Of a stretch of 64,000 nucleotides of DNA, positions 15,178-26,341 are shown one piece after another (the first letter of the stretch is position 1; each line of letters opens with the position of its first letter). Made by a program: the position numbers and the translations under genes. The notes beneath the pieces are model-generated. The model was not told the origin of the DNA and searched no databases. It worked only from the letters and a program-made list of their open reading frames with translations. Source of the DNA: Plasmodiophora brassicae (taxonomy: Eukaryota > Endomyxa: Phytomyxea > Phytomyxea > Plasmodiophorida); the NCBI GenBank assembly GCA_036867785.1, contig CP145412.1, positions 868,001 through 932,000 on the forward strand, in the 5' to 3' direction.

Positions 15178-15550
15178 GAGCAACACGTCGGACCGCAGCG
15201 GCCCACTGAGCGCGCTGCAGACAGAAGTGCGTCTACAAAAGCCGGGGACCAATGAGGGCCATCGATCGATATTGTCGTGGCAACCAGCAAAGACCGTTTG
15301 GCGCGCTGGCGGGCGCACGGGCGAAGTGGGGGGCCGTCGTGGGGGCGCCGGTCACACGGCCCGGGTCGGCCAGCAAGTGGGAGACTTGCCGGTGAGACGT
15401 GGGCCGGCAAGAAAGGGGGTCGCGCCTAACGCGCGCGTCCGGCGGGGGGACGGGGTGGGTGTGTGTCTTGCGTTTCAAGGGTATCCCCCCCGGACCAGAG
15501 CAATTGTGAGGGCTTTACGCAGATCAGCGGCGACTTGGTCAGGCACGATG

Positions 15551-16539
15551 CGTTTGTATACAGACCCGCGCGGCAAGTCCCCGAACCCAAGTTCCGGTGG
15601 AGCCCGAGTGGCGATGGCGTCCGTGCCGCACCACCACTCGTGGTCGGGGGCGAAGCCGAAACCCGAGGTGGCGTCATGGCTCCGCGAGACCGCCAGCTCC
15701 CAGCGCAAGAAGCGCGTTGACGAATCCCCAAAGTGTGCGCCAGGGACGCGTAACCTAGGCCAGCATCGAATTCGACCACCGGTGCCATGGAGAGAGGAAG
15801 ACGATGACGATGGGTCTGTAACCGATTTTCCTGCTGCCAAGTCGGGCCATTCGCGTTCGAAACCTTCGTCTTCTCCTGCTCGACGGAACCAAGCCAGTGT
15901 ATCGCGAACCGAGCCGTCGCCGTCTCCGGCTCGCAGCCAGGCCGGGGGCAACGAAGACGGCCAGGTTGCCGACCAAGAGGCGATTCTGCGACTTCAACTG
16001 CAACGGGCAAAGATTGAGTTGGCTCGCGCCAAGGCGAGCTACTTGCAATCGCTCGCCGAGACTGAACGGACGCGGTCACGTTCAGTAAGCGTCCCGAAAG
16101 GTATGGGCGACTGTCGTCGTATATTTTGTCGAACGAACGCGTTGACTGAGGTTCTGGGACAGCGTCACGTGTGGAGAAGCAACTCGAGGTCATTGAGGAG
16201 GATAATTCGAAGGCCGAGAGCGAGCGCGCAGCGTTCGACACCGAATGGCCTGGCAGTGCGTCCGAATCCGAATTCGGGTCCCATATCGACCCCGACCAGT
16301 GCTCGCAGGTCAGCTGCATCGTGTTGTCAAATACCGACCGGTTCCTTATATCCAACCCCGTATAGTTCTCAGCAGCGAGCGAGCAGAACCCATTTGCCGA
16401 GATCGTCAAGATCGACAGCGACGACGAGTTCCTCGCCAATGCCGTCCGGCGCGGGAACGGTCCCGTGCGGCCGCTGTACGTCGATGCTGATCAGGGGAAA
16501 TCCGGCACGATGGTGAAATTGCCACTGCTGTTTGCCTAA
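15551..16539 (+). CDS. Unknown protein with a short coiled coil
   Basis: Exons 15551-16100, 16163-16308 and 16366-16539 give 289 residues in frame. The N-terminal half is basic and Ser/Pro-rich with SSPAR and SPSPAR repeats and RKKR, which would suit a nuclear protein. Near residues 140-175, EAILRLQLQRAKIELARAKA predicts a helix or coiled coil. The C-terminus is acidic (KIDSDDEFLANAV). Upstream Mets exist in the open frame back to 15158, but that region includes repeat and low-complexity codons, so 15551 was chosen. No family was recognised; SR-like character is only compositional. Confidence 0.6.
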
Positions 16540-16952
16540 CGACCGCGTCTGACGACCACTGTGCAGGCCAAGCTTCGCCGGCGCCTGCAACGTGTCATCT
16601 TCTGCGCCCGTCGCACGTCCGATGACTGAATCGTCCAGTGGGAACGGCTGGGCGTGACGTCGTTCAGAGTTGTAATAAAATTAACGTAATGGGGGGAGTA
16701 TATTGTGGTCACAGCGTTGATCGGCGCCCTGTCGTCGCAGGGCCTTTTCAACAACCGACCATTCCATGTGGCTCCAGAAATGAACCGTGATACGTAACCA
16801 GTAGAAGGTTGCGTCTGGACGGCTGCGAACGCTTTTAAAACTGTGCCTGCCAAGTCAGTCGGTGTACGACGAGGCGACGACGCCGATGGGCTCCACTTCG
16901 AAGTCCGCGCTGCCGTGGCGAAGCTGCCGGGTTCGGCGCCGCGCCGCTCCCA

Positions 16953-18597
16953 ATGTCGGCACCGGCCGCCGGAGCAAATGCGAGATGCCACTCGTGCTTC
17001 GGGTCTGATTTCGACTACAACGACCTGGGGTATCTGGTGTGCCAGGACTGTGGCGTGCAGTCGCATGTAATTTCGGCCGCAACGACCGTGTTTCGCTGGG
17101 CGCGCGTCTAACTTGCCGTCGATAGGTCGCCACGCAGGAGCAGACGGAATACGACCAGGTTGCCAAGGGGCTTCGGCGATTAACGCAGACTCAAGATGCC
17201 GAGCCAGGTTCATCCAGCCGTCCGGATAACTGCCGTCAGACGTCGACGTCGTCGCTACTGGCAACTGTTCAGCAAGTTCTGTTTGTGCAAGCCAAGGCGT
17301 TCATAGAACATGCACAACTTCATTATGGCCTGTTTGAGGCGATTGGATCGCTGTTCCTGGCCTTGCTTGAAGGCTGGAGGCAGACGTCAAACGATCGTCC
17401 TTTTGTCGTGTGCTTTCGAACCGACTATGACGACCTTCGAGAATCCAGTACGAGGAGTGCTGTTGTTAACGCAAGTGTTTCTAACGTCTAACGTTCAGGC
17501 TTCGAAGTGACTGCAAAGACGACGCTTGCAATCCTCGGTCTGGCCTGCAACCTGGAGCGTGTGCCAGTGACATTTGACGACATCGCACAAATGGCAATCC
17601 GAGGTATTATACCAACGAGGCGCCTCCGCGAGCATCTACGTCCTGATGTTGCCGCCGACATGTCTCCACGCCTGCAAGCATTTGTTGAATGGCAAGGTCT
17701 ACCGGTCGGCCACGCGCTTGAGCGAGGTTGTCTCGTATCCTGTATGATTGGCGACCCCCGACCTTACCTATTTGTCATTGTGTTAGAGGCCAATAAGATC
17801 CATCGCACAATCACGCGTATTTGCTCACTGGAGATGCTGCCAGAAATGGTTCCATTCTGTTCCAATGTTCCAATGCTAATCGCTCGATACGTGGAACGTC
17901 TCGGCCTTCCATGCGGGGTCGTTGCTCCGACCTGCGTCTCACTTCTTCGTCTGTATCAACGGGTTCATCCCGACGAGGAGCTGAATTCAGCACGCATCGT
18001 CGCCGTTATTGTCATCGGCATCAAGCTGCTCTATGGATGCAGATCGAGTGCACATCGCACCGCATTTGACGACTGGCTCTCTCGATTGCAATCGGTTCCT
18101 GACTGCCGAAATCCACCCGGTGACTCGGACGATGCGGAGAGATCTGTTGTGAGTGGGGCGAGTGCCTTACCTGTTGTATGTCAAATGACAGTCCTGCACA
18201 GTTGTTTGTTGACTGGGTCCACGATTACGAGGTGGTCCATCATTATATCACATTGTTGCTCAGCGAATATGACGAGCTGTTCGTTGTGCCCGAACGTACA
18301 ACCGGTGACCGTCCCGGTCCTGTTCCTGCCCATCGTAACGACATGGACGTTTACGACGATGTCGGGTGTGATTGCTGGATTGACCCCAACGACGAGAAGT
18401 CGCCGGCGCCTAACGAATTCGTCACGTACGCGAACAGAGCCATTGGGCACGGCAGCTGCGAGTATCACTTCCGTCACCAACGCCTCGTGTCTGCCTGTGT
18501 CGGCACATTCGGTTTGAGTGGCCAGCTAATGAACCTGTTCATCGACACCACGCTCATGGAGATCTACAGTTTGCAAACCGGCAACCCGGCTCGGTGA
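16953..18597 (+). CDS. TAF1B/Rrn7-like RNA polymerase I initiation factor
   Basis: Four exons, 16953-17066, 17126-17447, 17499-18148 and 18202-18597, give 493 residues. The N-terminus is a zinc ribbon (CHSC...CQDCGVQSH). After a linker, residues about 145-300 contain TTLAILGLACNLERVPVTF, DIAQMAIRGIIP, NVPMLIARYVERLGLP and VAVIVIGIKLLYG. This matches the cyclin-like (TFIIB-related) arrangement of Rrn7/TAF1B, where the factor bridges Pol I to the rDNA core promoter. A further 60-nt GT...AG stretch in exon 3 (about 17727-17786) is in frame and stop-free and may be an intron. Length is close to yeast Rrn7 and human TAF1B. The C-terminus might continue past a GTGAGT at the stop. Confidence 0.65.
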
Positions 18598-19079
18598 GTC
18601 TTCAACGTAATAGACCACATAGCGAGGCGCAGAATGCGGATGCAAAGTCGAACCTCCCGCGCCGTGTCCCGTGTCCGAAAGTACCTACCTCCACACCATG
18701 AGGAACAGACAGTCTTGAACGGACGGGAAGGGGGCCGGGCCCCTATCTGACCCAGACAACGGGAAGTCGTCGGATTGTGAATGCAAGTTCGATCGGCGAT
18801 GGTGCTGCGTCCCAAGTCGTCACGTTGTTTGTGACGGTGCGCCCTGCTTCCTGTCCTTCATCTACACAGACACGCCACATGTTAGACATCACCTTAGGCA
18901 GAAATTCAGACTAGAGAAACCGGATACGAAACAAGTATAAGGTTTCGCTGCCGCATGTCCGCTTATCGAAGCCTGAACCAACGCTTGATGGATCAAAGCC
19001 ACACACTGACTTTCGTTAGCGCATGTGCCGCCGTTCCCAATTAAGAGACCGGCCGCCGGCGTCTCCCAAGCTAAGCATA
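18598..19079. other. Interval without a supported gene
   Basis: About 480 bp between the TAF1B-like gene and the first arm of a long palindrome. Only short overlapping open frames are present and no domain is visible. Confidence 0.5.
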
Positions 19080-20200
19080 CGCCGCGTTGGGACAAAAGTT
19101 GGGCGCGGACACGATGCAACGACGGCTGAAACGCAATCAACAGTCAGACCGGCGACAGGGCGAGCAGGGACTTTGAAAGCCATCGTGCGCAAGGACGTGG
19201 TCGAAAAGGGCTTATAAGCGGTACAGGAACCCCGCAACGTTTCTACATCAGACGACGTGGATGTCCGGCACTGGAGACTGTCAGTCGCCATTTGTACCGG
19301 TTGGATTAGGGTGGAGCTGTCGCGGGGGAGCGGAGACCTGCTGTGTGAGGACCCGGTTAAGGTTCTGGCGCGCCTGCTACACACACGTACGTCTGAACGT
19401 CGATCGTCCGTATGGTCCGATACCAACAGGATGACAGCCGATGATCGGGAATGCTGGGCGCCGCTGGTCGGCGCGGTGATCCTGTCAGTGACGATCCTCG
19501 TCATCCTTGATGCGCGCAGCATACTGGACAAGGCAGCAGCGAAAGTCGCATCAGGCGTCATCCTTGGAGTCGTTCTTTGCCTGATCGTTTTCAAGGCTTC
19601 TGTGATCGTTCGCCGAGAATGGCTTCCAAACACGCAAGACCACCCTTCTGCAAGCGAGCACCAGCGCCGTGTCCACATTTCGTGACGAAGATCGTTCAGG
19701 CAAAGAACGACTCCAAGGATGACGCCTGATGCGACTTTCGCTGCTGCCTTGTCCAGTATGCTGCGCGCATCAAGGATGACGAGGATCGTCACTGACAGGA
19801 TCACCGCGCCGACCAGCGGCGCCCAGCATTCCCGATCATCGGCTGTCATCCTGTTGGTATCGGACCATACGGACGATCGACGTTCAGACGTACATGTGTG
19901 TAGCAGGCGCGCCAGAACCTTAACCGGGTCCTCACACAGCAGGTCTCCGCTCCCCCGCGACAGCTCCACCCTAACCCAACCGGTACAAATGGCGACTGAC
20001 AGTCTCCAGTGCCGGACATCCACGTCGTCTGATGTAGAAACGTTGCGGGCTTCCTGTACCGCTAAGCCCTTTTCGAGCATGTCCTTGCGCACGACGTCTT
20101 TCAAAGTCCCTGCTCGCCCTGTCGCCGGTCTGACTGTTGATTGCGTTTCAGCCGTCGTTGCATCGTGTCCGCGCCCAACTTTGTCCCAACGCCGGCGGCA
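19080..20200. repeat. Long near-perfect palindrome IR3 (~510-bp arms)
   Basis: The left arm 19080-19590 and right arm 19689-20200 are reverse complements with a ~98-bp unique spacer. Inner ends pair as ggcgtcatccttggagtcg (19554) against cgactccaaggatgacgcc (19710). Translating the two arms on opposite strands gives almost the same residues over ~130 codons, with only a few substitutions (an Ile/Val and an Arg/Cys change among them), so arm identity is about 97-99 percent. Outer ends fade near cgccgcgttggg and its mirror. The duplication is tail-to-tail with respect to the membrane-protein-like frame inside it. Confidence 0.9.
19257..19685 (+). CDS. Membrane-protein-like open frame in the left palindrome arm
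   Basis: A 142-codon frame, MDVRHWRLSV..., with two hydrophobic stretches (GAVILSVTILVIL and GVILGVVLCLIVF) separated by a helical linker (DARSILDKAAAKVA). The frame crosses from the arm into the spacer and stops there. The mirror copy is read on the minus strand from the right arm (about 20025 down to 19690). No family is recognised. The paired copies could be two intact short genes, truncated copies of one gene, or noncoding hairpin DNA that happens to stay open. Given the repeat context I rate the coding status as doubtful. Confidence 0.3.
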   Translation: MDVRHWRLSVAICTGWIRVELSRGSGDLLCEDPVKVLARLLHTRTSERRSSVWSDTNRMTADDRECWAPLVGAVILSVTILVILDARSILDKAAAKVASGVILGVVLCLIVFKASVIVRREWLPNTQDHPSASEHQRRVHIS

Positions 20201-21005
20201 TAGAAATGATACTGACGGCGTATCTCTCGGCAGGACAAATTAAAACTCCTTAGCCTGAAACTGATCAGCTCGGTCGACCACTCTCTCTGTGCAGCAGGTA
20301 GAGTCGCCCATCGTTCGTCAGATCGATGCGGCTGACGTCGGCAATGGCGATGTCAATATCGTCGTCCGTCAAACCCCTTCGAATCGAGCCGATTCAATGC
20401 TCGATCACGCGCAGATGTACCGAGGCCCAGCATTCGGTCGAACGCGTGACGAACGTCGCGATTGCCGATAGCGTCATGGTATTGTAAATAGTGCAGAGCA
20501 TGAGTAGGCACCGCGTATGTCATCCTGGCGTCAGACGGCAGTACTGAACGGCAGGAGATCTCTGAAATCCGTGCAGGACGCGTCCCCCGTTGCCGCATCG
20601 CGCCTATCTGCGTGTCAGCCATTTCTGGTCAGACCAGCTGAGCAGCGCAGGCATGCCGGGCATCGCAGCATGCATGTAGGACAGTTGACCCGATTCCCAG
20701 CACGCCTCGCGTCCAGTGCCGCTCATTTACCTACGACGTTCTCGCCAGGACCTGGTCTTAGTCGACGTGGTTGCTCGGCACGACATCGTTCGGGAACGAG
20801 ACGCTTGTGATTGTGCCGTTCGAGGGCGATATACATCGTGTCGAGTCAATACACGGGTCACGTACCAGGTTTGTATCCAACCATCGCATGCAGGCGGACG
20901 CCGGTCAACGTGAAGCAGGCGCCGACTCCGTGGTGGACGTCGTCGGCGCGACCGATGACCCGACGACGCTGACGGTCGCGAACGCCGGCCACTGCATCGT
21001 CGTAC
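20201..21005. other. Interval without a supported gene
   Basis: Short frames on both strands, including 20353-20622 minus (89 codons, core HALHYLQYHDAIGNRDV) and 20771-21109 plus, read like protein in places but show no recognised domain and no clear splice partners. They may be remnants or unrecognised exons. Confidence 0.4.
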
Positions 21006-21176
21006 ATGGCCGACCGACATGCCGTTGTGTTTCGGCAATGCGCGTCGCAGGTCATAGACGCGCTCGGCGCGGGCGCGGGTCAACGGACTCACTACTCGGT
21101 TCTTCGTGACGGCATGTGTCACAGTCAGTGGCCAGATCTACAACAGTGCTTCAGGGAAGCACAAGGCGGCAAGTGA
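21006..21176 (+). CDS. Possible small CX9C-motif peptide
   Basis: A 56-codon ATG-to-stop frame beginning MADRHAVVFRQC and ending FREAQGGK. It contains C-HSQWPDLQQ-C, exactly a CX9C spacing, within a helix-like context, preceded by an isolated Cys. CX9C proteins are small intermembrane-space factors of mitochondria. Only one complete CX9C pair is visible and the usual twin arrangement is not met, so either an upstream exon is missing or the similarity is accidental. Confidence 0.25.
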   Translation: MADRHAVVFRQCASQVIDALGAGAGQRTHYSVLRDGMCHSQWPDLQQCFREAQGGK

Positions 21177-21353
21177 AGCATGATCTGCTGTTGTCCGTGT
21201 CGTGCCCCATGAAGTTGAACCCATATTTGCGTTGGCAACTGACGAAGCACGCGCTTGGTTTTGTGAAATTAAACTGTGTTACGTTCTCTTATGAACCCTT
21301 GTAGTCTCCTTTACTGTCCGCCCACAACGCGAGGACTCTCAGCATTCAAAAGG

Positions 21354-21940
21354 TTAAGCTTTCATTCGAAGACACCGTTCTCGAAGCTGTGTTCGGCGCC
21401 AAGAACACCCAAAACCGAGACCAGCTGGTCGTTGGATTCCGCAAAGTGCGAACGTCTGGGGTAATCCACGATCAACAAAGCGTTCCTGAAACAGGTCCTC
21501 GATCTGTTTGAGCGTCTGGTAGGCGCCGACCTGACTCATTAGAGCTGGGTAGACTGATGCCGCTCCCGCGGCAGCCAGGCACGATCTGGTTCGCCTCCGT
21601 CACTGCGTCCGGATCCTGTGTTCACTATAGCCGCTCCATGAATGGGACACCGATTGCGCTCTGTGCATCGTTCACTGCGTCCCCTATGCTCCTTACGACA
21701 ATTTCGTGCCAGCTAGATGGCGAAGACTTCGCCCAGAGTCTGGGAGGTCGGCCTCCAGCCGACGAACCTGGTCGGCAGGGTGCCGTCATCGATCCAGCGC
21801 TCGACATTGTCGACGAAATCCCGTCTCGCGATGTTCACAATCAGGGTAACCGGAAAGGCGCGGGCGCTGGCAAGCACACCGAATGCCATCGACAGATTCC
21901 TATCGGCCAACTTCCCGTCGACGACCACCGGCTCACCCAT
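21354..21940 (-). pseudogene. Broken coding remnant, unrecognised
   Basis: Protein-like segments on the minus strand change frame without good splice sites: 21940-21713 (AFPVTLIVNIARRDFV, ERWIDDGTLP), then WHEIVVRSIGDAVNDAQSA near 21700, then SQVGAYQTLKQIEDLFQERF near 21540, then a shifted NALLIVDYPRR near 21480 leading to a stop. The segments lie in order and share one direction, which suggests one decayed gene or a gene with introns I could not place. No function is assigned. Confidence 0.3.
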
Positions 21941-22422
21941 GAATGCTTATAATACGTCGAACAGCTGATTGGGTACTCGTTACGTATTACGTGATGGGAT
22001 CGTCCAGCTGAAACGTATGGCGCAGACAAACGAGCACGAATGATCGACTTCAACCAGACGGGGGCAGCGTGATACGTTGTGAAGCCACCAGCGGTCTACC
22101 GAGGCACCACAAAGACACGACTCCTGTTCGTTGCTCGTCAACCTTCGACCCATCTGCTCTCGAGATCACTACTGTTAACACGGACCATCCCAATGTGAAA
22201 CGTGCCGAAGGGCACACCTGTCTGAAGACCAGTGACGTGTCATACGATGGCACCTGGGACAACGACAATGAGCTAGCTGAGCGGCTGCGGGACGCATTCG
22301 AGGTGATTGAATTCGAAGCGTATAGGTAGACTGATCGGAGCGTTGTCATATACCTGAACAGTAGTATCATGAGCGTAGGTACTTCCCGAGACTCTGCACA
22401 TATCTGCCAGCGTTCAAGGAGG

Positions 22423-23323
22423 TCACAGATCTCGATGCTGTGTATTGTCTGCTGGAACGTTCGTTCGGTCAGGCATCACGATTCGCAGCACGAACTCGAT
22501 TATCGACCAGAACCGCAGCCCAACCCGGTTGTGGAATACGTAGATGACAACCTGCGGGCACCGTGCGAATTTAGCAATTGACGCTGCCGCAAGGACCCGA
22601 ACCAAACTCACGAGAAGATAGAAAATGAACCCAAGCGCAATCAAGAGGCGGTCAGTCCGCTCCCGGCGACGAATTCGTGCTTGGGCTCGGTTCGTTTGTG
22701 ACGACGTGGCGCCGATCGCCGCGAACGTCTCACCGGTCTTCCTGATTGCATGTGACCCTTCCAGAAGGACTTCATGCACGTTCTGGCTGTGATCGATCTG
22801 CTCCATCAGAAGACGATGCGTTCTATTGAGGCCGGCCGTGATCTCTTTAGCCGCCGACAGGGCTGCCGCATCACTGAAATCGGTTCTCGCTGGATTCCTG
22901 CCCCTGGGTTCAGCAACGCATCATTTAGCAACAGTCCACCCATGTATCCAAAGCCAGCAGGCCTTACGCGCGCCCTCCGAGCAGTTCATCGCGCTGAGCC
23001 TTCTGCAACTGTGCCTGGGCACGTTCATATGCGATATTCGCATTGCGAAGATCGAGCTTCAGTCTACGACCCTGGCACGTCAGATGAGGATACACCACGC
23101 CGTCGATCTGCCGCCGTTCGTACTGTCGGTGCAGGTTCAGAAGACGCGTGCGCTCCTCGTCGGCGTCGACGTCGGCGCGGGCCGCCCCTTCGGCGATCCT
23201 GTCCAGAGCGGCACGAACGCGCGCGTTGATAGCGGCCGCCACGGCCGGCGCCTCCTTCCCGTCCTGCAGCACGGCCAGGTCGCGTCGGACCTCCAGCTCC
23301 GCCTCCATCGCCGACATGGCCAA
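22423..23323 (-). CDS. Sec20/BNIP1-type SNARE
   Basis: Three exons on the minus strand, 23323-22968, 22903-22612 and 22551-22423, give 258 residues. The N-terminal half is helical, with LDLRNANIAYERAQAQLQ corresponding to the conserved block before the SNARE motif in Sec20/BNIP1. The SNARE-like region runs LNRTHRLLMEQIDHS to FAAIGATSSQTNRAQ, then RRRERTDRLLI and a C-terminal membrane span with a lumenal tail. Sec20 is the Qb SNARE of Golgi-to-ER retrograde fusion with Ufe1/Use1/Sec22. The second intron is called with the GTGAGT donor (60 nt); a donor 9 nt downstream would add three residues to the span. The lumenal tail lacks a clear HDEL-type signal. Confidence 0.82.
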
Positions 23324-23566
23324 AATGGACTAACGACGCGAACACGCCGCCGGTTCCACCATTCGTCGTGATTCGATCAACGTCGCCCCCGGGGTGCATC
23401 TGCCACTGCGCCCGCTTGCCGTCTCAGGCCATTATTTGGCAGTTTGGTGATCATCAGCGGCACGGTCGGGGTAGGTTTGGCGGTCCACAGGCCAGGGCGC
23501 GTGCGACGCAGATCTAGCGTCGGGCTCCGGCGCTCAGGGATGGGAGTGCCGCGCCTGCAGCGCCCG

Positions 23567-26231
23567 ATGCCGCCCAAGCTCACGGTTGCGTTCGTCGAGC
23601 TTCGCCTGGTTCTGTCGCGGCTGGCCCGTGAATCGGGGAGCACGGAGTGGCGCCTCCTGATGTTACGAGCTCGTTATCTGTTGGCGCGGTGTCGTCAGAT
23701 GACACCGCGTTCGCCAAACGAGCGCGAATTGTTGGACGCGCTGCTCGAGAACATCGAGTTACGGTTGGATACTGCCCCCGCCATCGACGACCTGCCGGAC
23801 ACATCTGCTGACATGGATGCGCTTGGGTTCTGCCGTTTACAAGTAGAGCTCCTATCCCAAATCGCAGACGAGGACGAATCCCTTCGGAATCTTAGCGCCA
23901 CGTTGGAGCAGATCATGAATGCGGCCGCGAACACACCCGCAGCCGGACCCTTGTCTGGACTCATTATGAAGCTCTATGGACGCCTCGGGACCTTGTTCCA
24001 GGACGCGATCATTGCCGATTGTCGCACTGGCCCATACGCGAAACGCAAACGCATCGTTCCAGGCTGTTTTGCTCGTGACCCGTTCATGTCCAGCTCGGAG
24101 CACCTGCGTCGGATAACCGTGCAGTTTCCCAAGGCGCCCCGGTTCCCAACGTCGCCGAAGAGAGCAGCGCCGGACCCCATTTCGGCCGCGTATGTTGTTG
24201 TGCACGATACGCTCTCTCAGCTTGGTTGCGCGTGGAACCGCACGGAGCGATTTCAGCATCCCAACACCGAAGACGGAAGCCCTGGACCTGGGTGGTACGA
24301 TCCCCAAAGATCGCGGATTGAGCCAAAGTCCCGAACGCACCCTATTGGCATCGTTCGCGTCTAACGATCTTTCCTCTAGGTCTCCAGCCGTGATAATCGG
24401 CCCCACATCGAAAGATGGGCGAGTGGAACGGGCACGAAGGCGCAGAGATCTGGGGCCGAGTCCATTATCGTACGATATCCGGTGGCGGATGGTGACGGTG
24501 ACGGTACCAGGCCCACGTTGGGGCCCCAACCTCCGCGACACTGTTCGACCGACAAACTGGTTCATTGTCCAACTGGACAATCGTTGCCGGCAACGGGCAT
24601 CGATCCGGCGTATGCTCTCGGCGCGACCCGTTCCAGCCGAATCTGCTGCGCTGGCAAAGTCGGTGTCTTCGGCGTTCATTACAAAGCGGGATCCTGGCAA
24701 GGAGCCGCTTCATGTGACGGTGACGGCGAACTGTGGCTTTGCCCCGCCCGATTGCAAAGCGTTCCTACAACCTCAGAGCCACGCACCGAAATGGGCTCCT
24801 TCGGTATCGTCTCCTCGGAGGCCTCAACAGAAGGTTCGCGATATTCGCAGGACCGGTGCACAGCACGACTCCCTTCAGTACTCAAGAGCAATGTTGAAAC
24901 CCAGCTTCGGCAATCTTCGTCGCGTTCGACGGCGTTCTCATCATCTTCGAAAGGCCATCGACGAGAACACGCCAAATTCGAACGATGGCCCAACTCGGGA
25001 CGTGGTACTGCGCCCTGCGCATCACTGTTCACAACCCCGCCTAGATCGTCGATTGTTCCCAATTGGTCGGGCAGATCCGTTGGGGAAACGAATGGATTAT
25101 GGAGGGCCGGTTTTCGCTATGGATTCCGGGCACATTCCTAAGGACGCCGTATTCGACGACCCGCTGCTTAACCGTGCTGATGCACGTGTGGTCACCCAAA
25201 TCTCCCAAACTGATCATCGTCGAAACGTGCTTCCTGGTAGACCCCAATCCGGAACTAAGCAGAACAAGCCGTTGCAGATCGTATTGAAACATGACACGAG
25301 AGCCGGGACGACAAAATTGGAAACTTTCTTCACTGATCATCGCGCCACTAGCGACAAGCGCATGGAGGACGCTCGCATCGTACTGAGTGCCAATCCCACG
25401 AAACTTTGCATTGGAGCGAGAGGCAATGGATCATGGGCAAAATCACGACGATTCATGCCTGAGAAGCATGGCCAAGAAACAGAACTAGTTCTGACGCCAT
25501 TGGATCATCGTTCACCGAAGGGCGCTGTGCGCTTTACGACCCATCACGATCCCGCCGTTAAACCTCGCCAACTGGAACTTGCCTTGAATCCTCACAGCTC
25601 TCAGCCACCAACTATGTCCCCGACAACAGCGTATCCAGCAAGCAACCACCCCAGTTTCATGCGAGCTGCTCTGGAAACCGCAGTGCAGATTCCAAGGTCA
25701 TCAGTGGCAAAGGGCGCGACAACATGGAACCCATCGACCACACAATCGCTGCAACGTGACGGACATGATGTTGGGTTCAACTTTGGGCCACGTTTACCGC
25801 ATACGTCGACACTGGCACAGCGAGCAGCCTTGTTCACTTCTGGCAGGAAGCAGGGGTTGTCCCAGGATATGGACAAGAGCATGTTCGAGGCGCCTCCGCA
25901 ATGGGACCCACTCCACGTCCGCGTATCCCCTTTCGGATACGACACGCAGCAGATCCCGCCAATGGATCCAGACGAGCGTCAGTACGATCCACACCATGAT
26001 ATTCTGCTACGCAGTGCCCCGCGCGTCGTGTTCGACAGGGCTGAACGATGGCCAACCCTGAAACCATTCGACAACGGCGACTATCTGCAAGTCCTGTATC
26101 CCAGCGATACCACACTCGCTCCAAGGCACCCCGCCGCATGCTTCCCTGCATCATCACGTTTCCAGCCCTACTCGTCCGTGGTGGCGTCCTCAGCATCTCT
26201 CATTCGGCATCGTCGCCAGCAATCCCGCTAG
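23567..26231 (+). CDS. Sperm-tail PG-rich repeat (STPGR/ODF3-like) protein
   Basis: Two exons, 23567-24327 and 24380-26231 (52-nt intron), give 870 residues. The N-terminal ~170 residues are helical with no known domain. Then come STPGR-type repeats: SPGPGWYDPQRSRIEPK immediately before the intron and SPAVIIGPTSKD after it, with degenerate copies such as DLGPSPLSYDI and TVPGPRWGPN, and a long basic, His/Arg/Pro-rich tail. STPGR proteins sit on axonemal microtubules and in flagella. This implies a flagellated stage in the life cycle. Only one repeat is canonical, so the rest of the protein is either diverged or unrelated in function. A Met at 23540 is an alternative start. Confidence 0.65.
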
Positions 26232-26341
26232 TAAAGGTACCCTAGATTTTAGGGCGCACTTCATATATCGTTGAGCAGAAGGCCGTGACGGAGTCCGCAG
26301 AGCGGAAGCGTTCCCAGTGCGTGTTATCTCGTCTGTACGAC

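Noticed and set aside
15158-15550. N-terminal extension of the coiled-coil gene back to 15158
   Set aside because: The extension passes through tandem-repeat-adjacent, Gly/Arg-rich codons with no protein-like character; the Met at 15551 begins the normal-looking region.
19016-20104. 362-codon minus-strand frame spanning the whole palindrome IR3
   Set aside because: Its second part is simply the antisense of the first arm; an open frame across a palindrome in GC-rich DNA does not show a gene.
24482-25141. 219-codon plus frame with Ser-rich product
   Set aside because: It lies within the second exon of the STPGR gene in another frame, and only the long frame joins correctly to the PG-rich exon.
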